From Saccoglossus kowalevskii (lineage: Eukaryota; Hemichordata; Enteropneusta; Harrimaniidae), in contig NW_003148781.1 in assembly GCF_000003605.2 (NCBI RefSeq), positions 1,642-43,712 on the forward strand: a stretch of DNA of 42,071 bases, written 5' to 3'. Below are positions 22,937-34,200 of this stretch, piece by piece. The notes beneath the pieces were generated by a model. It was not told the origin of the DNA. It searched no databases and saw only the letters and a list, made by a program, of their open reading frames with translations. Numbering within the stretch: position 1 is the stretch's first letter; each line of letters opens with the position of its first letter. The translations under genes were made by a program, and so were the position numbers.

Positions 22937-25308
22937 CTTATTTGAGACCCGTATTATTGACATTATACACCAACGATCTTTAAAATATTAACGACTTTTA
23001 AATTTAAAGTGCGTAGCGTTTCCTTGTTTGATTTATAGTTCCCTTAAACGACAAGATTGTTTACTCTAATTCAAGTAGTTAATAATGTCAGAGTGCAAAT
23101 CAGAATTGCGTACAGTTCTCCTGTAATATATTTAGGCGTCACTGAGTCAGGTGAACTTTTATCTACGATAATTACTCAGGTAATGATAACCACTCGAGTC
23201 GGATTCCACAATTACCTGCCATATTTTGTAAGTTATGGCGGGCTATTTAATCAGTATACGACTTTGTGGCATATAATCATATTAGGATAAAATAATGTTG
23301 TTTAGGTTTCACCTTTACAGGGTGTTCCAAGTCCGAGTCTGTAATGGCTTCGTATGACCGTGCCAACATATTTGGTTAACTATATGACGACCACAAAGTG
23401 TCACGTAGACAGTGGTACATTAGCACAAAATGAGTTACTGGACTGAACAGGTGCCAGGTCAGTTGATTGGGCATATTGTCAGACTAAACGACTCAGGAAA
23501 CACAACTACATGTATATATGTGCAGGGTCGTGAATTGGCGTATAACCAGTCGAATACAGCAGGTGTGTTTGTTATCGACGTAAATTCCAAAGTACTTTGG
23601 CGAGTCATGACATCGAGACCGCGCTAACACCCATGGAAAGACTCCATCATAATGAAGTCGGAGAAAAGACTTTGCTCACTACTGGTAGAAGTATACACTA
23701 ACAAGCAATAACTAGTAATACTTTGCTCACTACTAGTAGAAGTATACACTAACAAGCAATAACTAGTAATACTACTACCAATGTGTCGACAATAAACGAC
23801 AGTTTACCACAAATACCCGTAACATTTTGGTCTCAAAGAACGTTTAATGGTTGAGGTTTAAAATTTAATTCAAAAGTGCATTTCAGTCAATTGATTTACT
23901 GATGTTTGTATTACTGTATTGACACGTATTTTAATGATTTACTGATGTTTGTATTACTGTATTGACACGTATTTTAATGATTTTCATTGAAAAGCGGTCC
24001 CAGATTTGATTGTGACCTCCTTCCCCGCTCATAAAAACATTGATCGCTCCCTTGAACACGACTAAAGTCTGGTCCGTCAGGTGAAGGTTACGAAGTACAT
24101 TTCTGTTGTAATTTATATCACACATATTTGTATACATGGGCGGTATTTTAAGCATGAACCTTGGCTTGGGGCAACAGGTGGTTCGCAGGGATCTGGTGGA
24201 TATATTTCAGTATATATGTAGAATAAGCCATTAATATATAACATACAAATTTTTACCAGCTATTCACTAAAGATGGTAGTCGCCATTGTGTTGAATTGTA
24301 TGTTTTTACAACCCGGAAACTAATTAGAGTTTTGTATACCTGCACAGTGTCTAGCAATAAACATGTGGTCAATTTCAGCATACAATAGATGTTGACAATA
24401 CAGTTTACAAGTTGCTTATAAATACAGAATGTTAGTGTAAACTGTGAGATCAGACGGAGACTGGACGTACGAGTGACGTTAATTGTACTCTGCATGGTTT
24501 TTTATACGGATGACTAGTTCAACATACAATACACGTCGGTGCTAAGGTCCATTTCATCATCCATGTTATTGTAATCAATACCATGGCAACGACTAGTGAA
24601 TTTGAACGTGACCACTCGGTAGAGCTATGTGGTATTTTTAGGGACTTAGTTAAATTTATAAATTCTGGTAAAAGCTAAAGTTGAAAAAGTTGCAATCATT
24701 TGTGATACATGTATTGAATTCATTCGTACTACCCTCGATGGAAACAATTGTCTTCAATTTCCCCCCTGGGGAGTATCATGTATTGCAAATAGCCAGTAGA
24801 CCATGACGACATATAAACTGAACTTATTTTCTAGAGTCGACATGTGATACGGCTGTACGCGACAAAAACACGCTACTACTTGCATTTTCAATTTGCAAGA
24901 ATAAATAGTTCGTAATATGAAGTTAGCAAGAAACAGAAAGAATTGTAACCATGGAAATAATTTTGTACAAAAAAGGCATGTGTTGTGAAATTCGTCTACA
25001 TAGCTGCATCAAAGGACGGCAGTGAATGCGTGTTGCTATGTGACAAATCCACATAATATCGTCTTACATTTAAACCCCCGAGATAAACTCAACAAACCAC
25101 CCAAAACCGCCTCGTGGTTTATACTTCAATAGAAACACTTCGAAGACAGATTTGGTCAACAATTCACATTTAACTCATTGCATTTATGGATATATGATTT
25201 CCGTTCTTTGAATAAAATCATGGACATTGACAAAATAACACCATGTTGTAATGTGAATGTAATTAACATGAAGTGAGTAGCATACCTGTTCTTCTTCTGT
25301 CGTGCCAT
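16324..25308 (-). CDS. SAXO-like axonemal microtubule-associated protein, gene B (complete)
   Basis: Join of 25308-25286, 20082-19927, 19503-19295, 18648-17787 and 17077-16324 (minus strand): five coding exons after a start ATG at 25308. The total is 2004 bp, 667 residues plus stop, with GT-AG borders and consistent phase at every junction. The basic N terminus MARQKKNSADSRRPRRRR is followed by about 15 Mn-type repeats (TTHRDDF, TTSKHDY, TTNKSDY, TTSKRDF, TNYKEDF, TSYNEEY, TTFSRDF and others) spaced about 35-50 residues apart. SAXO/FAM154 proteins bind microtubules through such repeats in cilia and sperm tails. The protein is longer than vertebrate SAXO2 because one module is duplicated (residues 130-417 and 417-620). 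Gene A downstream on the same strand shares the architecture, so the pair is a tandem duplication. Confidence 0.9.
17787..18648 (-). CDS. Gene B large internal exon
   Basis: The acceptor TATCTTTCAG ends at 18649; the donor AGAA|GTAAAC has GT at 17786-17785. The donor is weaker than consensus, and reading through it meets a TAA at once (...SDRSKKK stop), so the short frame seen genomically is not the true C terminus: the exon keeps phase 2 with exon 16324-17077. Encodes residues 130-417 with TTFRRDF, TSHRLDY, TTSKHDY, TTNKSDY, TTSKRDF, TNYKEDF, TNYQTNY and TSYNEEY. Confidence 0.88.
18699..18969. mobile_element. 263-bp MITE with TTAA duplication in a gene B intron
   Basis: TTAA at 18699-18702 and 18966-18969 flank an element whose ends AGGGCGGAGGCCGTCG and AGGGCGGTGGCCGTCG match at 15 of 16 positions. 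The similarity continues more weakly for about 30 bp. TTAA duplication points to piggyBac or Kolobok; the AGGG start suits Kolobok better. No coding capacity. It lies about 50 bp upstream of the acceptor of exon 17787-18648. Confidence 0.75.
19295..19503 (-). CDS. Gene B internal exon
   Basis: The acceptor AACACCCAG ends at 19504; the donor AAAG|GTGAGT has GT at 19294-19293. The 209 bp enter in phase 2 and leave in phase 1. Residues 61-129 begin DDFKTYKIDKPTPIYRND; the Mn motif TTHR-DDF is split exactly across the intron. No frame over 60 codons with Met exists here, so the exon is recognisable only by splicing. Confidence 0.85.
19644..19657. promoter_or_regulatory. X-box-like (RFX) site in gene B intron
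   Basis: GTTGTCTTGGCAAC fits the RFX consensus GTNRCC-N2-RGYAAC with one mismatch. It is intronic in gene B; function is inferred. Confidence 0.3.
19927..20082 (-). CDS. Gene B second coding exon
   Basis: The acceptor TTAATCGCAG ends at 20083; the donor CACAG|GTAAC has GT at 19926-19925. The 156 bp are phase 2 on both sides. Residues 9-60: a strongly basic stretch (SRRPRRRRFH) that could contact the acidic tubulin surface, then TEYNTMYKSYPLSKNESFKP and the start of a TTHR repeat completed in the next exon. Confidence 0.85.
20987..21000. promoter_or_regulatory. X-box-like (RFX) site in gene B intron 1
   Basis: GATGCCATGGCAAC matches the palindromic RFX X-box at 13 of 14 bases. It lies about 0.9 kb upstream of exon 19927-20082. 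It could serve an internal promoter or enhancer; this is inference from motif only. Confidence 0.4.
22716..22944. repeat. Compound tetranucleotide microsatellite
   Basis: About 24 copies of TTTA, then about 14 of TTCA (roughly 22813-22868), then about 18 of TTTA. The two 130-codon frames across it are repeat artefacts. Confidence 0.97.
23670..23980. repeat. Two short tandem duplications
   Basis: A 51-bp segment starting CTTTGCTCACTACT at 23670 is repeated from 23721 with one or two changes. A 43-bp segment starting GATTTACTGATG at 23893 is repeated exactly from 23936. Both are simple two-copy duplications about 120 bp apart. Confidence 0.9.
25286..25308 (-). CDS. Gene B first coding exon (start codon)
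   Basis: ATG at 25308 followed by 7 codons (MARQKKN) and two bases of a Ser codon; donor AACAG|GTATGC with GT at 25285-25284. The phase fits exon 19927-20082, and the basic peptide continues smoothly into the Arg-rich segment. It is too small for an ORF scan. The 5' UTR extends an unknown distance above 25308. Confidence 0.65.
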
Positions 25309-26673
25309 GTTTCAATGATTTACAGAGGCGAAGCAAACAGGTGTGTGGTTGTTCAGACTTTAACGTGCATACTGTGTCATGTCGATACCCAAAGGTAATA
25401 ACTTAGTCAGACTTAAGTATGATCCGGGGTATACTGCTATTAGGGGTCAAAGGTTTCGATATTGATCCAGTCGTGGACATATTGAGTCGTAAAACACACC
25501 CACTGTCGCTAAGACAACAAACCAACCCATTCATAGGTGGCAGCGTTGTCGTATGTTTCGCATATGCATATACTCGTATAATTTAAATTGGACAAAACAA
25601 AGTGGAATATATATATATGATTCAATTCATGTGATAAAAATAATCTATATTTGAACCATGATATATTTGGAATCTTAGTGGCAAATACAATACTAGTAAC
25701 ATTACAAAGCAGTAAAAAAGTAAATAAAATGAATTTTGAATATAAAATAGAATTACTATATTGTAACTAACCACAGTTTTTATTCCACTCCATCATGATT
25801 TTCAGACTATAACGTTGGGTGAGGCAGATCATATTTCGGGATTGCATATTTCAAATGAACTTGAATGCTGCTAATTATGTGAGTGTTTGGTTATTTCGCT
25901 GGTTACGGACTGTTTTCTCGCTATCCACGCATTTTCACAAGCCCAAATACCTCTCAATAGACTCTATATAGTGAGTTCTAACAACATTACGAAGCCTGAA
26001 TGCCTCTTTAAGGTGGATGTGCTTCGATTTATTTTGAACATTAAAGTCGCGTATCATTTGACACCAGTTGGCGGTACAATGATATCCAGTATTATGCAGA
26101 TTGCTCATAATTTGATAAGAAAAGAATATATATAGTTTCTAATTGTTATCATGGAGAACTTTAAGTTTCTCGATCATTTTCTTGTTATCTGGTAGTCACA
26201 TTGTCTGTTTGACCCGTATACATTATTTGATTACTTTATTCCTAGTGCCTGATTAGGGGATTTAATATTCATAGATACGATCGTTTTATTAAATGGAAGT
26301 TGATGAAAGATTAAATACATGCGATAAGTTGAGTCAATTTGAAAATCATAAATCTAGGTTAGCTTTATTATCAGCTTTATTAAAAAGATTCAATGAATGC
26401 AACCTAAATGAATAACCGTGACGTCACGGTTTTTAAAACGTTTTCCGACAACGAACACTATTTATTAACCATTTGATTTCTGACATGTAGGTTCGGGATT
26501 GTAGAACATACTTGGGTAAATGTTTGTATCTAATGTAAGGACTGCTCTATTGTGTAAATTATGCATTGCGTCATGACATACGTCATACGTTGCGTCTCCA
26601 AACACGTGGTCGTAATGGGTACCGTCATATACGTTTACTATTCCAGGATGGGACTTGAATTGGGAAGTTAATT
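25309..26673. other. Upstream region of gene B, no gene
   Basis: Presumably holds the gene B promoter just above 25308. I see no clear TATA box or X-box there. The remainder is AT-rich and without recognisable coding sequence. Confidence 0.4.
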
Positions 26674-26851
26674 ATGGGCAGTGGCGGCGGCACCGTTGGG
26701 GCAGTATATACGGGTCGTATGGGCGTCGCCCCCACGATAAAATAAGGTGAAACACTCATCTATATTTGTCACTAAAATTCACCGCAAATGTCGGTAGAAA
26801 TGCAAAATCTTCGCCCCACAGTCAAAAAAAGCTGCCGGCGCCTCTGATGGG
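26674..26851. mobile_element. Small inverted-repeat element, hAT-like ends
   Basis: Ends CAGTGGCGGCGGC (26679-26691) and, on the other strand, CAGAGGCGCCGGC (26846-26834) agree at 11 of 13 positions. The pentamer ATGGG flanks both sides (26674-26678 and 26847-26851). The element is about 168 bp, GC-rich at its ends, and non-coding. CAG-type ends recall hAT elements, some groups of which make 5-bp duplications; assignment is tentative. Confidence 0.45.
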
Positions 26852-27679
26852 CGTGCCCGAGGTCTGTCAGTTGGGACCACAGCTGCCGAAATAATTTAAA
26901 GTCTGTGTTCAGCTGATTATAGCACGTAGATAAGCCAGTAAAATTGGAGGCCTCATATAATACAAAGAACTCACATTAAACAATGAGGGAATTGTACCCG
27001 AAATGATATGACTAATTTACATTAAAATGTCTGAAACATCCAATTTATGGTAGTGAATATTACTCTTTTTGTTACATTTTGACAATTATGGTTCCTAATG
27101 CTTCACTGTATTCTACCACTGGATATTTCTATACAGGAGGGTGCATAACAACTGTTTTTGTGAGAAACCCTGAGGGCGCTGCAACAACGTTGTGACTAGC
27201 GATAAAGCTCTTTTATTTACAACTTTGGAGCTGACTAAAATTGAGTCACAAAAACATCTTTCTCTCAAACTCAATGTTTAGAAACCGAAAGTACAGTATC
27301 CATCTATTTCAATACAGCCAACATGCTAATATGCAAACCCCAAACAGTTATATCACCATTTCTCACACTATGGTTCTTTATCAACATTTTATCGCTTTTT
27401 AAAGATTATATTGATAATTGCTTATATTGTACATCCTTTTTCAGACATTTGGGCTTCAACAAGGATCCCATTAGAAATTCATATACGACTTTTCAAGGGA
27501 CAGAGTGGGGCAGAGAGGGTGCATTGTTTTGGTTAATGTTTATTTTTTCAGTTATATAAAATATATATGATATATGTATGGTACAATAAATCAAAAAAGA
27601 AAAAAATAGAAAAATACATACAGAGGGATTCCTTTAAATAATTGTTGAATCTACTAGTCACAATTGGTTAAGTAGATTG
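26852..27679. other. No gene recognised
   Basis: AT-rich intergenic DNA with short frames only. Confidence 0.45.
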
Positions 27680-28020
27680 TCTCTGTGTTTAGAAGCGTAG
27701 AATACAAATTTTGAAATTTGAAGTACAGATAAGTTGTCAAAATGCATTAAACGAAGAAATTTTTGGTAAGTCTGATTTGACAGATAAAATATAGGTAAAT
27801 ATTTTTTTTCTAAGATTTACATAACGTGGACATACCAGACAAAAATGGTATTCATCCTCAACCAACCCTAAATTACATAATTTACAGATTCTCATATTCC
27901 TCCGTATATGTTTAGTTTACGATCAGATTCAATCCGAAGGTTGTGGGATGATGTTTTAAGCCTACATAGCGCAGAACGTAACTTGTTATATAAAATCAAA
28001 TAAATCGTTACAGTTACGTG
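27680..28020 (-). mobile_element. LINE C-terminal zinc-knuckle relic
   Basis: On the minus strand, two frames join across a frameshift near 27910. The first reads LYNKLRSALCRLKTSSHNLR and IESDRKLNIYGG. The second reads RICKLCNLGLVEDEYHF, then LVCPRYVNLRKKI. The CxxC...EDEYHFxLxCPxY pattern and the upstream SHNLRIE block are the usual C-terminal end of endonuclease-bearing LINE polyproteins. A stop follows soon after. It may belong to the same family as the RT relic at 1495-2655, whose own C terminus is missing, but no overlap allows a test. Confidence 0.75.
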
Positions 28021-29977
28021 AAAGTTTAAACAAAAGCAAGGGTAAATTAAAGGTCAATAATACTCAGTTCTAGTCTCTTGTTGCTGCCCAGGAGCCTGAC
28101 GAGCCGCTTGTTCCATGGCATAACAAAATCAATACAAAAAACATGAATGGCAGCTACTGTAGACGCAGGTCAAACTGGAAATCAAGTTTATGGCCAACAT
28201 GTTTCTGTAATAAAATAGCCACACTAAAAAAAAATGTTGGTTGATGATGTGTTTGGCATAGGTAAGTACTATGTCAATGTCAATAGCTACTGCTTTTGTT
28301 CTTGGCTCATTTTCAGACAATTACTAATCAACATGATAACAATTTACTCCAAAGATAAATTGTTGGTATTTGTTGTGCTATTATTATATGTTTTGATTCT
28401 AATTGTTTGACTCAAAACAATCCACACATACAAAAATAGCTCAGTACTCAGTATATTGTGTACTCCTGTCAAATTCCAATATTTATAACAAATTGTACAC
28501 GTATAACTAAACACAAGGTTTGGAATTCAATGTTCAGGCACACAAAAGGTGTCGGGTGATAAATATATACTCACTTCGTTTGGAGTTAACTTGAATGCTA
28601 TGTTTGAAAAAAAGGCAAGTATGCTTTCTTGATCACAAACGTTGATGAGGAAGTCCAACCATTACCACTATTGTTATATAGCGCCCTCACTAGGCCAATT
28701 TACAGAGAGTGCTATCACAAATACTGTAGAATACTTTATTTTCGCTGAAGGGATGATTCCGTGAAAATAAAATCCAGCAAATATACTTTTTTTTCTATAT
28801 TTCACATTAAACTCATCAAAACTCAGTGAAAATAAATTCCATACAAAACGNNNNNNNNNNNNNNNNNNNNNNNNNNNNNNNNNNNNNNNNNNNNNNNNNN
28901 TGTTCCATTCACCAAAGAAAGGCAATTTCTTAATTATGTACTTGACCCTGGCACGGTGAATAATATCGTCCAATTCGCAAGGTTTCAAAGCTGACCATCT
29001 GAGCCCGCCTTTATTAATTCTGAGGCTACGGCTGAATAAATGGACCTTGGCTGGTGAAGGTGAGTGAATGTAAAGACTACATGTACTTGTGTAGAAGAGT
29101 GTATGAACTGCAAACACTGAAGACATGTAATATTTTATCAATTTATTTATTTACAAAACACTTCCAAAATATATACTGGTATATAATATAAATAAAAAAA
29201 ATTGAAAAAAAAAAAATTTGTTATTTTCCTATTTACAACTTTACACAACATAGGTCTTTGTATAAAAGTTAAATAGACACTGGTGATTTCAACCTTAAAG
29301 GGGTAATAGCTGTGAACATTTTGAACATTTTTTTTGGTTAAATAAATATGAACAAATTTTACCAAAATGTTGTTTTAGATGCAATTGCATGGACAAAGTA
29401 ACCTTACAAAAAGCTGATGAAATGTAATGTAAAAACTGAAGGTAAAAAGTGGTCGCTATTCTAATTGAGATTGGTCATGTGATGAAAACCACAGAAAATT
29501 ATGAATCATGACACACACTATTATGGAAATTGGAACATAAAATCACCATTGAGAGAGACTAAGCCTCTCAAGCTGGCAAAATATTTGACATTTTGCCCAG
29601 GGCCTCCAGTAAATGGTCATCCTGTACCATACACCAAGGTTTACTTGACAAAACTGGATTTAAATAGATGGCGCCCTCTAGAGACCTGGATGCAACCCCA
29701 CATTCGTCTATTTTCACTTGCAAATGATTTAATTCATTTACAACATTCGTATATAGTATATACGCTATGCTTTCAGTGTCCACATTTCAGCAATAGCCGT
29801 TACAAATTGATACTAAATGTCTTATTAAAAATAAAAATCAGAGAAAAAAGATTGATAGTTACAACTATTGTTGCTTTAAAGCTCACATACATTGATACCA
29901 CTGTGAACAAATGTACATAGCGCAACACATCATGTTTGCAACTGATATAAATATATTATATACATTAATGAAATTGC
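28021..29977. other. No gene recognised; 3' flank of CHPF-like gene
   Basis: Mostly AT-rich. The part near 29900 is probably 3' UTR of the CHPF-like gene. Around 28700-28850 the sequence has paired TTTATTTTCGCTGA- and GTGAAAATAA-type segments, as in dispersed repeats, and it runs into the gap. Confidence 0.4.
28851..28900. other. Assembly gap (50 N)
   Basis: Exactly 50 undetermined bases. A round number suggests a scaffolding placeholder and not a measured length. Confidence 0.99.
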
Positions 29978-31252
29978 TTAAAAATATTTTATTTTAAAAT
30001 AATTTTGCATCAGTATTGCAAATGAATTTTCACAAAACTTAGTTTTCTGTGACAAACTTGGTAATAAACAATCATCATTCAAAGCAAGTCCATCGTCAGA
30101 AACACGGAATATTCTAACAGAATATGGAATTGAGAATTTTTCCATATAAGAGTTTCCGGTGAATGTCTTTAACTCAGCAGATATATGCAAGTCAGAACGA
30201 TACACACAGAGTGTATCCTTATTTTGGTAATTCCAAAAGCCAAAGGAATTATTAAAACTACTAGATTTATAATAACTGTTGCCATAGAAATATTGAAATG
30301 GTATAGGGATATATGCTTGTATATGCTGTATTGTGGCAAGTCGACAACGATCAAGAAAGTCTGAGTTGAAAATGGTATTTGTGTTTAAAATGGCGAGAAG
30401 GGAATTGAAGTTGAATTCAGAAAGAGCAATTTTCAGGGCTTCAGTTTGAGAGTATGTTTTGCCATGGACTTCGATATATCTTAGGTTGGTTGCAGGGTAT
30501 TTATGTTGGTATAAAGATATCAAATCCTTTGCACCAAGTAGATTACTTTGTTGAGGCTCATGAAATATGACTGCAAGCAACGAAATGTTACAACTCTGAT
30601 AGTTTTGCAAACAGGATTTCTCTAAATTCATCATAAATTGCTGAAAATTAGCATCATATTCCTGCAATGGTACAATAATATTCAAGCGTACATTTGGCAT
30701 TGTCTTTGCAGATAAAGCAATTAACTGATCTATTGGCTGTTTGACAGTGATGGTGTAGATACCATCGCCATGGATACTAACAATATATTCTAAACTATCA
30801 CCAATATTTTCTTTTCTATAGATAGTAACTGTCATCTTATTCCAATGTATGTCATCTGGAAGACTCTTAACAGCTTCCTCAATCACTGTCCTTGCTTCGT
30901 GATTCTTAGCGTCTATTTTGTACGATGACAATCTAATGTGGTCCCCAACAATTTTCCATAGTGTCACATACTTGTTTTTGCTAAGCCCATAAACTAAACG
31001 ATCCTTTGTTTCCTTGACAACACTTAGAAACGATTGCTGCAGTGTGTCCATATTGTTTACAACACTGATAAGACTTAGCAAATCTTTCTGTACTGTTTGT
31101 AGTGTTCTATTTCTATAATAGAGATGTAATCGATACATATCTTTTCTTTGTCTCACCGGATACATGGATAATAAATTATTTAAAAAGGATTGATCCATTA
31201 AATTCCCATTAACATCTTCCTGTTCATTAAGGTTATCAAATAATTTTTGAAA
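29978..31252 (-). CDS. CHPF: CHPF-like last coding exon
   Basis: The acceptor TTATTTTCAG ends at 31253; the exon starts in phase 0 with FQKLFDNLNEQED. It encodes residues 285-708, the linker and the whole C-terminal GT-like domain, and ends ...MQNYFKIKYF with TAA at 29978-29980. The GWGLEDVDL block of active GalNAc-transferase domains is not recognisable; the tail instead resembles CHPF. The coding frame extends 18 codons upstream of the first Met seen in the exon. Confidence 0.9.
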   Translation of the reverse strand, partial: FQKLFDNLNEQEDVNGNLMDQSFLNNLLSMYPVRQRKDMYRLHLYYRNRTLQTVQKDLLSLISVVNNMDTLQQSFLSVVKETKDRLVYGLSKNKYVTLWKIVGDHIRLSSYKIDAKNHEARTVIEEAVKSLPDDIHWNKMTVTIYRKENIGDSLEYIVSIHGDGIYTITVKQPIDQLIALSAKTMPNVRLNIIVPLQEYDANFQQFMMNLEKSCLQNYQSCNISLLAVIFHEPQQSNLLGAKDLISLYQHKYPATNLRYIEVHGKTYSQTEALKIALSEFNFNSLLAILNTNTIFNSDFLDRCRLATIQHIQAYIPIPFQYFYGNSYYKSSSFNNSFGFWNYQNKDTLCVYRSDLHISAELKTFTGNSYMEKFSIPYSVRIFRVSDDGLALNDDCLLPSLSQKTKFCENSFAILMQNYFKIKYF

Positions 31253-34200
31253 CTGAAAATAAAATAAGAAGACAATTATACATGTATTATGTTATGGACC
31301 TGTTTGATTGTCTTCATTATGTCACAATCCAACATTATCTCGTGTGTATATGAATAATGTAAATAATGTAGTGCATGGCTGAAATAGAATCACGTCATTG
31401 AATGCAAATGATGGCGCAGACACTTTTTGCTGTCATATCTCGGTAAATTATTGCTACACACAGGAAAAGATGTACCGGTATAATAATACGGTTATCACAA
31501 GAATACTGCACAGTCTGCAAAAAGACAGTATATGGATTGTATTGACTGGCGTGTAGCTGCCTGAATATCCCATGCACAAGCCAAGTTGTTGAGTTTTGAG
31601 TTAAATAAATTATGAATTTTTTATTTGTTTTCTTAAATTTAAATAGATTTATGCAATTCATACTGTGAACATAACAATGAGTATCGCTTATCTGCTGAAA
31701 GAATTTGAACTTGAGTTGATCTCCTGGGTTGTTTGTACAAAGGCAGAAAGGGCTGAGAAATGGTCCACTTCCTATAGCATTCATTGTGGTAAGTGTAATT
31801 ATACATGCTGATCAGTTGATGAGGTGTTACAGCAGTAACTCACTACAATGCATATATACATGGATTTTTGATTAAAAATATTTCAAACCAAGCGATTTTG
31901 AGTTGTAATTTAATGCATTCATGTTTATGCAAATGAAACAAGCCTATTCATTCTGTTGATTTTAAACAACTGGAATTATTCACAGCACTATTGCGACCAC
32001 AGAAATAGGTTTCAATAATGTACATGTACAACAACCAGGATATAAAAGCTGTAACATGGTTCATGGATATGAGAATTCATTTTACTACTGTGTAACAGTA
32101 AATTTTTACAATTTTGGGCAATAACATTGTTCTGACAGAGTTACAAAAAAACTGATGTCCGATTACTGGTTCCATACAATCTGAGGTTGAAAGTAAAAAT
32201 CAACAACTACCTTGGTAAGAATAGACACTGATAAAACCATGAAACAAAGTCCTTATAACATCATTGATTGCAGTTCTAGTATAAATACTCAACTGATACC
32301 ACAACAAATACTATATATGCCACAATAGTTCATTTACTATATATAGTGAATGCTGCTGATAACGTGGTTTGTAAAATTTGTATGTGGTACGTACTGCTCA
32401 ATGTTTTCACCTGAGATTTTATTTCACCTTTCTAGTCTATTCAATGCCTCAGAGAAAACAATGTATGTTTGAATTGCAAATAACTACGAGTGAAGAAAGT
32501 TACCTGCTTTGCTTCAGTGCAGTTGACCTCAGCATATTTAGTCATACACTTGCCAAATACTTCATCAAATTTCATAATTTTGTCTTTTCCTGCACACTCG
32601 TCTAAATATGGACATATCTGCTGCAGTGCCTTCCTGCTCAGCACAACTCCAGCCCCGGTGTTGCAGTAAGGTTTGTTGTTATGTTTAGGACCTATCAACA
32701 AAAATGTTATTATCACAGTAAAGATTTTTGTTTAATTAAATTTTAATAGAAACAATAACAATACAGACCCCTTGCTTGCTATGCTTGCTAAACCTCATCA
32801 ACTGGTGTAGCCTGACATGTAGGTGTGAGTGGCGCCCTCTCCAGCCGAACGGCATCAGACTTCACTAACGTCTGACAGAATAGTCACGGCAAGATCAATA
32901 CTGCGAATTCACGCCTTCTTGCAATGAGTTTCAATGAATATTTATTTTGGTAACACCATCAATCAAAGCCGTGTTTTCATTGTCGGCAAAAATTTCAGAC
33001 TGTTTTCAACAAAATGATAAACATTAGGTGGAAATGAACTCTGCTGTGAATAGTTACTCTTTGATGGCTGTCACTATCTGACCTTATTGCTATTTGATTG
33101 GTACTAACAACAAGCGCAACTCACCCGGCCTTGTCTGGCTACAACTGGTGCAAAAAACAAATTATGTGACAGTACCATGATATGAAAATTTCAGAAAAAA
33201 ATAATAATGACTGAAAGTTTATTTAAAAAAAAAAATGGCTAAGGGTAATATTTCTGAAAACTATCAGCAATTTACTAATGGACATTTACCATGGTTCGTA
33301 AGTGTAGTTTCATAAAGTCATGGTTTTGTTTTCATTTTAAAACTGATATCACCTGATATCAGTTATTTGTAGAGCGGGTTGATAATCGTGGCATTACAAG
33401 CTGTATTATCTACTAACTTTTGTTTTGTAGATGATACTAGCACATGATGTCACTCACATCATACCCCATATTTAGCCTTATCCCCCTAACTTAGTATTTG
33501 CCAATCTCTTTGCTGAATACCATTTCTCTTAACACTTTCACTAACAGTCAAATTTGACCCTATATTTTTCAACCCCATTGTCAACTTGAATTGACAGCTA
33601 CTGTCAACTTTGAAGCTTGACCTTTCACCACCATTGTTGACTTTAACAACTCCCAACTTTGACCTTTCACCACTTGTCAACTATGACCCTTGACCACACC
33701 TTTCACCACCATTGTCAATTTTGACCTTTCATAGCCATGAACCTCTCAGCACCATGACCTATTCAAAACAACTCAAAATTGACCCTTCACCACCACCACT
33801 GTAACTATGACCCTTAACCTTTCACCATCATTGTCAACTTAAACATTTCATCGCCATGTAGGCTCATACTACTCACAGCTACTGTCAACTTTGACCCTTG
33901 AATCTTTCAGTACCACTGTAAACTTTGACCTTTCACAAAACCACTGTCAACTTTGACTTTTGACCTTTCACCACCACTGTCAATTTGACCCTTTACAACA
34001 GGTGTTAACTTAGACCCTTGACCTTTCTCCATCATTGTCAACATTGACTTTTTCACTGCCAGTGTTTACAAAATAGCTTGATTCAAAATCTTCAAGTTTT
34101 CACAAAATTTGTTTTTCAAATCAAAATATTTCTGAACAAAATCTAAAAAGGAATATTCATTTTTGATAGCTGGATTAAAAAATGTGTGAAATATGTCATT

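Larger units (their letters stand above)
20083..25285 (-). other. Gene B intron 1 (5.2 kb)
   Basis: The interval between the tiny first coding exon and exon 19927-20082. It contains an X-box-like site (20987-21000), a tetranucleotide block (22716-22944) and two adjacent short tandem duplications (23670-23980). I found no additional coding exon; the junction phases do not require one. Confidence 0.7.

Noticed and set aside
22535-22991. Two overlapping frames of about 135 codons with Leu-Phe-Ile-Tyr repeats
   Set aside because: Translation of TTTA/TTCA microsatellite DNA.
29501-29920. 139-codon plus-strand frame opposite the CHPF-like 3' flank
   Set aside because: No recognisable domain, AT-driven composition in its second half, and probably antisense to a 3' UTR. 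It remains a faint possibility only because of its length.
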